Shown here: piece after piece, positions 23,301 to 35,300 of the stretch
Layout: the number at the start of each line of letters is the position of its first letter
How positions within the stretch are numbered: the first letter of the stretch is position 1
Source: Undaria pinnatifida
Lineage: Eukaryota > Sar > Phaeophyceae > Laminariales > Alariaceae
Assembly: GCA_012845835.1 (NCBI GenBank)
Contig: JABAKD010000026.1
Location: 15,290,533 to 15,354,532, forward strand
Direction: 5' to 3'
Length of the DNA stretch: 64,000 nt
Position numbers and translations under genes: made by a program
Notes under the pieces: model-generated
Told to the model about the DNA's origin: nothing
Database searches by the model: none
What the model saw: only the letters and a program-made list of their open reading frames with translations

Positions 23301-26300
23301 TTCGTGCTGTTTCACATTCTCGATATAAATTCGAGAAAGGGATGGTAGCTACACGCCGCACCAAATCAATCGCTCAACGTGTTTTTGTCGGTGAGGTACA
23401 GAGTCACTCGCGCACGAGTGGCTCAGACTCGGAAGTGAAATTTGTAGGTACCCCCCGTGCCGCTTCCATGATCAGCGCAGTACGAAAATTTATCAGTCGT
23501 GGCGCACACGCACTCGACTTGTGCCAAGTAACGATGAAGAACGTAAAGACAAAACGTAGACAGCGTATTTCTTCAACCTCTTCCGTGGGTGTTTGGTGTG
23601 CAGTATCACCTCAGATCGCAATACATCTTCGACGGAAAATACGCTGCTGGTTTCGTCGCACTGCTATTTTTCGCTGTGGCATATACGTTGTTATTTTGTA
23701 GCGATGTTAGACGGCATGAAATGCAGGCGTAAGCACGCAAAGTGACTAGGCAACCAATGGCGCCCACGTCTTTAAATGCATGCCGCATCTGCCTCGATTT
23801 TTGTATCTCATACCTCCTGCATGTCTGTTAAATTTGTCAAGCACGTTGTTGCCGCTCAGCCCTAATTGCACTTGGAGGCATACCTACTAATCATACGTCC
23901 CCCACAACCTTTAATAGCGCTGACCTAAACCCCGACGTTCTTGTTTGGAGTTTCGACCTCCTGTACATGAACGTACCTGTCTCAAGCACTACACGCACGC
24001 CGCTCCAAGCGCTGCAATTGTTTCGGTCGACATGAACTAACGCGTAGAAGACAGGCCTGCCTTATGCACGGCATCGTGCCTCGGGTTATAGTTGGACTCT
24101 TTGACCTAGAGACCATCGCTAAAACGACTCTGGTATTGACGCGTGAAAACATCTCATGGGATGCACAATGCTTATCGTCGCGATTACGCGTTTGCTGTCG
24201 TGGATATTGCAGGAACCTCGACGGGAACCAGCTGTCGTCCCTACCCTCAGGTCTATTTTCTGGTATGAAATCACTACACAGTCTGTGAGTATCCCAGAGA
24301 GCCATATAGTAGAATGTTGATGCATACATTATGTGACTTCTTTACGCAGTTCTCACAGCGACACACCGAAGAAACGTGTCGTTAAGCATGGCAGAGGCCG
24401 CGCGTCGATTTGTCTGTGGTTCGGGCGGATTTTGTGATGCAGTATGTGTTAATAGTTTCAGCTCCAGAAATGTTTCCGCGGTGCCCATTTCGGAGACCCC
24501 GTGGTACGGGTGTCACCACGCGTTTCAACTGTATATAGACCGGTGAGTTGGTTCCAAATTACAAGGAGAGAGATATCAGACGTTGTTTGCTCATCATTTC
24601 AAGGTGTATCTGAACAACGCGTTAGCTCGCAAACCCTGTTGACGCCAGATTTATCACGCGTTGTCCACGACGACTCCCAATAATTGAATCATATTTGGCG
24701 TACATAACTTTTCGTGAGCTCCTAGCGATCAGAGGGGGCGCTACATTTTCCCCGCATGATAGATTCAATCGGTAGATGTGTGGCTTTTGGCTTGTCGTTT
24801 GAGCGTCGGCCGGTGATACTCGCTCAGCTGGGGTTATACTCACTCGACGGTTTAATGTGACCCGGCTTCGACAATTCATTTGATTCGCAAGTTGATACTT
24901 CTGAAAGCGACGCACAAGACTTTAGCTTGTATATATAGCAAGAAGGCGAGCAACGTTAGTGATGTGCCTGCAAAAAACGTTCTTGATGGCTACGTTTTTG
25001 ACGGATTGCGGTGTCTTCTTTGTCCACTTCGCTTCTCAGCATTCAAGTACATGTACAAGTAATCGAGTTGGATGTCATCTTCAGGTTGGTGTTGTTGGTC
25101 TGATATATTCCAGTCTTGAGACAATGGTTTCCAACTGGGTAATGTAATATATGCATCAACAGATCCTATGTGGAGGCTCACACCGTTATTGTTGCCAGCA
25201 TATTTTTCGATTGTGCGTGCACCAGGCTCTTCAATCCTTGCGACGGGCCTGATTTCCTCCAAAACGAAATGTTGTAACTACTGCTGGCACGTGCACTACC
25301 TCGTGGTTTAGGCTTAGAACTGACTAGCTTAACCGAACAACCACAGCGAGCACCATCATAATTTAATAGCAGTTCTAAGACCCCTGACGTATCCGCGATG
25401 TATATTAATTGTGACTCATTCGCGCCTGTTTGCCGTCGGGATTTCCTAGGATTCTCTTCAGCAACGTGATCACGGCCCTTCCCGCGGACGCCTTCGCTGG
25501 TTTGCAGGGGCTGGAAACCTTGTGAGCATCCTAAGAAGTAATTGTGGGGCGTTGTTTCAATCGCTATGTTGATGAACCGAGAGGTGTTTCCTCCAAGCAA
25601 ACACTCCACCAACCCGTCACGTTTTTCCTGGCCGGGGTTTGGTTTCTGCAAGGGCATGTGATCAGACCTATCCCACGGTCGGGGTGCATGAGATTCTAAC
25701 AAGTCCCTGAGATCCTGACGGAAGCAGCTCAATGACTCACCCGATACTAAATGATTTCGGAGTCATTCGTTGCCACAACCCGACCGCCTTGGGCCTAAAA
25801 CAATATTCACCCACTCGTGAAATAACTTGATCAATTACCAACGCATAGTTCCTCCATTGAGGAGCTCAATCAGACAGGTACGACATTATTAGTTTATCCA
25901 ACATCTGCGACCCCTACCGCACTGTACCACGCTAAAAAGGGTTGATTGCTCACGTTTAACGGCCGAAATGTACCCCGTTATTTCCCGCGTGTGGGAACTC
26001 TGACGCAACGTAGGGTTATGAGCGGCCACCGCTTCTTTCCAGTCGTATATCAAGAGCATGGATCGTTGGCTGTCCTCTAATTCAAGAGGGGGAAATGGTT
26101 GCACTGACCATGTGCTAAATGTGCTCAGCACTCTTTTGTAGGAAATAGACAGGGTTTGCGATATATATAGCTGTACCGTTCTCGCTGTACGACACTGCGC
26201 TGGACAGACGAAACAGCCGTGGCTCGCGAGAGTATACCGGTTAACGTTGCAACATTTTGGTTGCTGATAATGATTGTCTCGAACCTCTGGGTCGATGTTT

Positions 26301-29300
26301 TTTGCGTCCAATCGTAGGGTGGTCTATACTTCTAGACTCTCCTTGATTTATGCGGCAGTAGACCCGGCGACCCCGCGCTGTTGAATGGAAGGGGGATAAT
26401 AAAAAACTATAAAATGAACGGGTTATCACTCAGTAAATGCCGTAGACTATACTGCTTTGGAGATAGTCCAACCTGTCGAAATTAGGGGATGCTATCCACG
26501 GTGGTATACTACTGCAGTACAGTGTACACGGTGCACCGTAGTTGGTCCGTGTCTTTATTCGATGTACGCATGGATATAGTATATGATCATATTCGAGTAC
26601 GGCACAACGCATAACACTGGTACTTCTTCATTTCCCACGTGCTGTCTACGCCGGCGTAAATATATAGCGTACCAGAGGTAGGATAGAGTGCGGCAGCACC
26701 CTTTTCAGAATTCAAGCAATGCGCACAACAGCAACAACGAAAACGGCGCGGATACTGTTGCGCATGCGCAGCAACGACCCCGCATGTACGTGATTCAGGA
26801 ACACTAGGCACAATAATTGTAGAGTAGCAGCTGAGAGAAACCGCAGTGTCGTTGATGCTCAGTATTCCTTAGCTCAACAATATGGAGACCCCGCAGTATC
26901 CACTCCAGCCCGGTTCATGAGAATCATCAAATCATCAGAAAATTTATAGAGGGGCGAAAACTAAGCTCTGCTTAACGACGTACGGGCAGCAAAGAACATA
27001 CGTGAGGAACAAAAAGAGAGGCGCGAGAGAGATTTGTGATGTCAGGACTTTTGGAGCTTTCTGTCAACAGGTCATTCAATCCGCGGATACGTTTCCTCCA
27101 GGGTATATAAGCTTGGACCACTTTTTTTTTTCTTTTTTGATCCTCCTGGGGATCCGGTTAAAAAAAGCTTGAGCTCCATACACTTTCGTTTGTGTACCAG
27201 TTTTCGTCCATCTGCAGAACGCCGACTTTGTGTCAACCTCGCCCCTCCGGTTTAGTCAACACTATGAACTTTGGACCACTTCGTTTTCGCCGCAGGGTCA
27301 CATCGAAAGCACCCGTCTCGTCCGCGATATCTACCCCCGACATCGTATTTCGGGGCGATTTCTTTTATGTTTCCTTTCAATCTGATATGTTAGTCCTAGC
27401 ATGTATCATTTGGCATTCGCCCATCAAATAACTCACTTCTACAACATTTCGTAAGCTTGGACCACTTCGTTTTCGCCGGAGGGTCACAACGAAAGCACCC
27501 GTCTCGTCCGCGATATCTACCCCCGACATCGAATTTCGGGGCGATTTCTTTTATGTTTCCTTTTAATCTGATATGTTAGTCCTAGCATGTATCATTTGAG
27601 GTGTATCTTACATTCGCCAATAAAAAAACTCACTTCTACAACATTTCCTAGGCTTGGACCACTTCGTTTTCGCCGGAGGGTCACAACGAAAGCACCCGTC
27701 TCGTCCGCGATATCTACCCCCGACATCGTAATTCGGGGCGATTTCCCTTACGTTTCTTTTTAATCTGGTATATTAGTCCTAGCATGTATCATTTGGGTAT
27801 ATTATACATTCGCCAATCAAATAACTCACTTCTACAACATTTCGTTTCACGTCATAAGAGTACAGAAGACGGATCAAAATGTGTGCCATTGAGGCTATAA
27901 TACAAATGCACCGCAAAAAAAAACAATAAAAGAGATTCAACCGCCAATTGGTTTAGAGCGTGTAACCACTGGAACGGGTTGTTTCACCCGAATATTTCTG
28001 CCTTGAAAGAACGACCCTACTCTTATATCTCTTCTCGACCACAGCAGCAACAGCAGAAGCAGTGCTAGACGCGTTCAACAACAGAGGTGCGCCACCTTTT
28101 TTCTCAACACTACCCCTCAATTTGTAATTTTAAGACATCTTCTTCTCAACACAACAGCTGATTAGGAGGAACAATAAAGTGCTACTGTACAGGATAAAAA
28201 TCTCATGGCCTAAGTGCACAACGAGAATTCCAGCAAAGTTGGTTTACCTTAAAAACAGTTCCAAACGAGTTTAGGTAAAGGAGCCCCTTTGGTCGTTCAC
28301 CACTTCAGACAAACAAAATGCTCCCTTTACCGTAGCACGCATCAACAGCAGTTTCGCACCTTATCCATTCTGAACCGTACTCTTGACATCAACAGCAGAA
28401 TAAACCTGTTTTCTCAGTGCTCCGTGAATCTACGGTATTGACCCTTCTTTAGATTGGTGTCTAGGTTCGAACTCCTGAAGGTTGAGTCAAAACTGTTACC
28501 CGAACGTTCGTGTCGTGTGGGCAACTACGCGCGCACGTCGAAATGGTTTCAAGGCTTTAGGGGGGAAAGTGCTGATCGTATGAAGTTCTGGTGGACGCGA
28601 GGTAGTGCAGACATGCGCACGCAAGAGACTGGCGGAACAGGAACAGCTCCTGTCAATTTCCAAAACGATATCTTGTCGTTTCTCACTGCCTTGGTAGCAA
28701 CTGAGTTGTCTCTCTATAGCGCGGTAGGGGTTGCCGCTGTTGGATTGCCTAATAATTCACTGGTCCGATTGACCTTCTCAAGTGAGAAACTACCGGTTAG
28801 TCATTGATAAAGTAATTTCACGAGTATATTTGGTTTTGGGACTGAGGCATAAAAGCTTCGTCGAGTTGTGCAAACGAATGCCTTCGAAGGTATGTAGAAT
28901 CTCGGGTGATGATGAGATATTGAAATCTTCATCTGAGGAACCGCAAGAAATTTCTTTATCGCCCCCACTGAGGGATGGCATTTGTTTTACGCAACCGCCT
29001 CGTCAGAAACTGACGAAGGGCCATATGGGTCGCTGGTGTGTGAAACTTGTTAACAGAGAGTAAACCGCCGACGCGCTTTATACCAAAGACCTAGAGACCA
29101 TAGAGTCCGACACAGGTCCGATCACGATTCTCGAGCCGCTGTTGAACACGGGATCTGTTTCAGTTCATGCGTGCCCGTGGCTCATGAAACAACGCGGTAC
29201 TTCCAATCTCCACCAAACGAAATATGGTACGTACTTCTGACACAAACACCACCCTTTGCGTCTCTTGCAACTTACCAAATCACAGACCGAAACACGGGGG

Positions 29301-32300
29301 ATTCCAAGAATGACATTCAAGCTCGTTACTCTCCCGGAATACGGTCGTTTTCATCGCGCTTTTACTTTCGCCGTGTTGTATGACATACCAGGGATCTAAG
29401 GTTCAACGAACTGACAAGCATTTCCTCAGGTACCTTCGACGGATTGGAGCAGCTGGAATTCTTGTGAGTACCCCACTAAGTCACAATCGGCACCATTATA
29501 GTTTTCAGGCATTCCCCAACTTTTGTGGGCGACTTCGACAGCGTGGGGGATGAGTGGAACATGTGGTTGCATGTGGAGAAACTAGTTCTTCACTTTTTTA
29601 CCGTGACCAGAGCTGAGCGGGCCATGAGTGTTTTGTTAAGCTCGCATTCTGCGGTATTTTTCGCCTTCTCGGTTACTAAGCGGTCAACCAAAACACACAT
29701 GTCATGGGGTGTCGTGCCGGGGATGACCCTGGTGCGTCTGAGCTAACCCACAGAGAGAAATTTCGGTAGTGACTTCCCTCGTTTAAACAAAGCGTGCGTG
29801 TTTCGTCCGCAGCAAAACCGCTAGTTGACTCGATCGACGCCAAATGAGGCACCCGGTTTCCCCGATGTCCAGTACCACCCCGGGTAAACCGTAGACGGAG
29901 CTTTTGCATTCAATCAAAATACGGTGTGTTCTCGGTTGTCCGAGCGGGTACATATTCATCAACACACCACAAGAAATCGTGTAAACAGGTGGTGGTAGCC
30001 TCTCGTGTGGCTCTGGTTGACGTGACACATTCATCTCTCACTCGTCGGTTGATATCTCAATGCGAAGCCTGCAATCTCAAGAGGCATCAATGTAATGCAC
30101 CTTGAGAAATGCTATTACTATCACATGCCGACAAAACCATGGACATGGAGATTCCTGTTTTCAAACACAACGTGGCTCGTGCAGAGATATCCCCCAACCA
30201 GGTGTCCAAAACCAACCTGTCGGGTGTCCTCGACTGTTTGGGTTTCATCAGGTACTTGCAATACAACGATTTGGCAGCGTTGGACGTACATCTGTTCGAC
30301 AGTCTCGCATCTGTGCGCCTCGTGTGAGTACGCCCCCCAGGTCTGACAGTCTGGAGTATGCCTACACCGAATTAAGGGGAATTTTACCGAATATCTGTTT
30401 TTTTCCGCCCGCCGTTTGGTCGGCAGAGGGCGCTCTTTAGGTTAGCCTTCCGTTAGGCATGTTCAAAACCCCCGTATGGAGTGACGTCTCGGTTAGTGGT
30501 GAAACGTGCTTGGTGTATGTTCACGGTTGACCGAAGTGACGAGAGGATTCGACCACTAATAATAGCAGGAATTCTGTTTTGGGAGGGGTCTACGCTGTAG
30601 GATAACCAAAAAGATGATAACTGTTGGCGAAGGGATGATACAGCCGCCCACAGCAGCAGTGCGTAGCGTGCGCTGCGATTATCGCATGGCCCAATCGTTA
30701 TCATGACAAGCAAATATCATCGGCTAGACGAATGATCAAGACGCGAAATCTCACAGCATCTACCGTCGGCCATTACTCACTAATATTAGGCATACCAGCA
30801 CCGTGCAACACCACTACTTGACGAATTCGGAGTAGCATCGTATTATCAGCCAAACCCCGCATGCCGTGCAGTACATTAGCACACCGTTGTGGGAGTGACC
30901 AGGGCACGGACTAAAGCCACTGTAGCAGAATCAGTATTTCGTGAACGTTTTTTTCCCCCGCGTGGTGAAGAGGCGTTGTTCAGGGCTGATGAACCCGCTT
31001 TCACTTACGGCCATGATATATGGGCGTTTTGACGTGAGGTATACACCGTCAAGCAATGGTATACCACGCTGCGAGTACAAACCTCCAGCTGTTGGGGTCC
31101 CTTGTCTTTTTCTGTTTACAGCCATGCGACGAAGCGGCAGAAACGTCGTCAGTAATGTAGGGGGTTTCTTCCCGGCGGCGGCGTTGATCTTGGGGAGTTT
31201 CTGCGCAAACGTGGAAGCTCGTTGGAGGTTCAACTTGCTACAAACATGTTACGGTGCATTCCACTTGGCCAGTTTTATTGGAACAGAAGTGTCACCTGCC
31301 GAAGGGCGTGTAGTCTATGCTTCCGCCCCCGGTAACGGTGGGCCTTCGATTTGCTTAATCAGGAACCTTGACCACAACGAACTGACGACACTACCTGCCG
31401 GTGTGTTCGAGAACCTGGGGTCTGGAACATCCCTACAGTACTTGTGAGTGCCCGCGTGCCTTGCTCCAGCGTTATTACGACGTCATTACGAGGGTTTTGG
31501 GTGGACGAAATCAGAAATTTTCGCGCCCATTGAACGTTCACCTGCCGATCTATATACATCCATATGTATATATATGTATGATGCATTTCCTTCCACAGCT
31601 GTCAGATTGTGTCCCCCTCAGAAACGGATATTATTGTTTCCGCGCACAGACTGCCTAACATCACCCTGTTGACCCTGATAGATACACTGCAATTGCAAGG
31701 GAAGTCGCCGACCCATATCCTTAATGAGGACACATAACCCGTAATACGCGCGATCGGAGTATCACACACAGCTTGCAAAGATGAGTTTCGACAAAATCTT
31801 CGATCTCACAGCTGGAGTGTATTTTAATTTTTATAGTATATATCGTAATGGATGCTCCAGTATCCCGCGTTTTCATAAATGTTTTGTTTTCGAAAATGAA
31901 ACCTTACTTTCCGCACGCTCTGCCAGTTGTGGCTGTGCGTCGTTAGGGTCGACAACCCAGCTTCATGCTTTCGAACACCTGGCATGTTCATCACACCTCC
32001 TTTGATGTCCAACCCTAACGTCTAGCTCTTCATATCCATCCGTGCTATCTCTTGTCAACCGTGTTCTGCCTAGGGTCCTGACTTACAACGAAGACCTGCA
32101 ATGCGTCCCCACACAGTAAGTGGAGGGTGTGAAGCAGCCATGGTTGACGTGGTCGAGATGATTGGCTGCAACGTTGCTAATGTCTGCAGTGTTTTTAACC
32201 TGCTATTGACGCTGGTTACGATAATAGAGGTGCACCGCTTTGTTTTTGCGAGGTTCTACGATTTGGTAGCTTGAAGATAAACAACCCCATCGCTTACGTA

Positions 32301-35300
32301 CACAACAGGAATATATTATAAAAAATGAAAATACACTCCAGCTGTGAGATCGATAATTTCGTCGAAACTCATCTTTGCAAGCGGTGTGTGATACTCCGAT
32401 CGCGCGCATTACGAGTTGTGTGTCCTCATTAAGGATATAGGTCTATATATGACAAATATACGGTCTTCTTTCGACGATTTTGGGCTCAGGAGCCCCGGCA
32501 TTCAGCAAGAGTTTTTCGCGAAACCTGCTACCTCCACAAGAGCACCCGCTTATACATAAATAACAAGGCCCTTGGTTACCATTTTACCGGCGCCAATGAG
32601 GCCTGGGCAATGGCGTGATGTCACCAATGTCCACAGCTTCTAGCATTGGTAGGCACTCAATAGCAAAATAATATACTGATTAGCAGGTATATGTGGGGCC
32701 TCGTGCCAAAAGCTCAGAGGTGAAGAGCATCTGGCTAATACCGAGGTAAAGCCTACTTGCACATAAACCAACTCAAGTTTCGAAGATTCCATTTATATAG
32801 TAATTGTTTTCCCAGTGAATATGGGCCTGAATGTCAGGGTCATAACGTGCAGAAATACTCCTTTAGACATGTCGGAAATTTTCGGTAACAATCCGATGAA
32901 ACTCTCAGAGAAACAAATCAGTGTTAAGTCCATTTTCCTATGGTGGATGTGCGAACACCTGCTAGTGCTTGAAATCGTATAATTGGATATGTAAGAGAGA
33001 CGTAGACAAGGCATGGAGTTGCTGAACCTGATGCCATATAGTAGTTGAAACTCTTATAATCCATCTCGCAAGGGATCCTTTCCTATAGAGGTTACGTTGC
33101 GTTCAGGAAATAGCACTGAAATGGTGCAAACACGACGTCGCAAAAGGTGCAGGAAGTCGCCTTCGCTCTTACACAAACCGGCCACCAAATATGTTATCGT
33201 GCATCCCACGTACTTCACACTCCACAAATAGGTGTGATGTGGTGTGGCTGTGAGTGATAAATGTTCTGTTTCTTATATTGCGATCAAGCAATCTCTAGGA
33301 CAACCATTAACTTACACCCCCGTCTTTCGATATGTGCGATGATTCCGGCATACCTGTGCAGCTTCGCTTTGGGGGCCACGGATTCTACAAGCACCTTCGA
33401 GAGCGGCGACTATTCCAACGTGGTTGTCACCGCGGGCTTTTGCGGTCTGTATCGTGTAACTTAGGGAACGATGGAGGGTCACTTTTGAGGGCGTGCTTTG
33501 AAGCTTCTCGGAGTCTCTCGCGCTAGCGACGCATTTTTGCGCGGTCTGTAGAATTGGTGTTGCTACTTCTCGTCCATCTGAATTCCCAGATGAATGGTAC
33601 TCTGCAGTGCACCACCAACCCGATAAATACTATTTTTGGTCCGTGAGGTACAGAGCCAGCTGTTCGAGTATAATTTATTAGCTCTAACCTGGTGACGAAA
33701 AGGGGGCTGCCTCCGTCATCATACTCTTGCTCTTCATTGGTTCAGGGATGGGTATCGATGTTTTCCTCAGTGATCAGCGGTGACTTTGCCCACATGTCAA
33801 TGTCTCTGTGAACATGGCACTCGAACAAATGGCTGGGAATGTATGCGATCGAACTAGGTGGTTAGACTATAGCAAGGCTATCGAAGAGTCTCAGCTCAAT
33901 AAACGAGGCCTGACCTCATCGTCGAGTCGAAACCGCGCGTCATATTCGAGTTATGTATTGCGTTTGTGATCGGAGATTGCAGGAGTTCCGCGTTTGAAGG
34001 GTTACAATCCACGGTTTGATGCTATATTTTCTGTGTCGCCTCGTGTGACGGAAGCTAGATGGAACAAATAGGCCAGACCTTTTTGAATGATACGTCCCCC
34101 ATCTTACATCGTGCCGTCTATCGAACGTGCACAACTCTAAACAGAATGCACCCCAGCCAGCAGTGTAACGTGCGATGAGGGTTTCTCGTGCAGCCCGGGT
34201 GCGGACGGCTACACTTGCGTTGGTGAGAGAGACTTTGCTGACGACGTAACATCACGACACGGTTTCAAACGTTGCGGCAGCCGATACCGCAGAGGATGTT
34301 TGCAACATATGCGTCGCACGGCCCTCGCTTCGTAAGCATGCGCAAACGAGACGGTTAACACTTACACCTGCTGTCGAATTTGCAGCTGTATCGGAGAGGC
34401 GTGGGCGGTGTGGCATTGTGGTTGATGATGTTTCTCTCACGCACTGTCTGCAAACAAACATAGGAATGTAACGAGTTGTTGAAGCGCTTGCCGAACGTCC
34501 ATCATGTGTCTTACGGCGATACCTGCAGCCAACGCGTCATGCAGCTGCTGAGGCTACTCTTATCATCGCATATCACCAACGTGAAAAGCGTTTACCGTGG
34601 CGCCCCAACAACAATGCGGTAGTGAAGCCATACCGTACAAGAGCCCCACCACCACTGTGTTGCGGTTTTATAAGCTTCCTTCCGCCCAAAAATGAGGTTT
34701 CACCATGTCGGGGGATGGACAATGCCAGTCTTTAGTGTGATGCGTGTCTTGTGTGAAACTCGACGTGCTGGCATTTCCCTACGAATGGCGTCCAGGTGGC
34801 CTCTGTTTACAATTTCGCGATGGTGTGTACGACCCAGCCGTTCGTTTGCCACATAGTCTATACTTATGATGCAGGTATTCACGGCATGTAAACGTTGGTT
34901 TTTATAGATGGGGCCAATGTTGCAAAAACGACGCAATGTATGTGTTTTATCCTTCTGGGAGCAATTCCAAAATAGCAAATGAGCGTCTTACTCAACACAC
35001 AAAGTCAGGTGTTTGCAGGAGATGTTGATAGAAGCCCCTAAATATCTTTTACACCGCTGCCACCTGTATACGGCATCCGCTGCTGGACCTTCTGACCGCG
35101 CGTTGTCCGCAACACGTTCTTCACTCACGCCAACAGCTGACACAGGTAAGATTTGCGTGTCGTCTCTAACAGATGAGTGTAATGCTGCACAAAACCCCAC
35201 AATAGTATGCTGAGCTACAGTAGTGGGGCGAGTTGAAACGGTACACGTAGGTCTTGCGAGAAACTGTCGTCGAAACCCAAGACATGCAAAAGCAGCCAAC

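Noticed and set aside
28454..29063. Two overlapping plus ORFs of 117 and 93 codons
   Set aside because: No recognised domain, non-ATG starts, and no splice context. They may be relics, but nothing supports a gene call.
31781..31854. Short [21 protein letters not shown] in R1
   Set aside because: It recurs with the repeat, lacks a constant stop or extension among copies, and is most simply part of the non-coding repeat.
35019..35213. Possible Cys exons ending at GTAAGA (35144) or starting at 35203 (DECNAAQNP)
   Set aside because: The first has a stop when read in the required phase; the second hits a TGA after 13 codons without a good donor.
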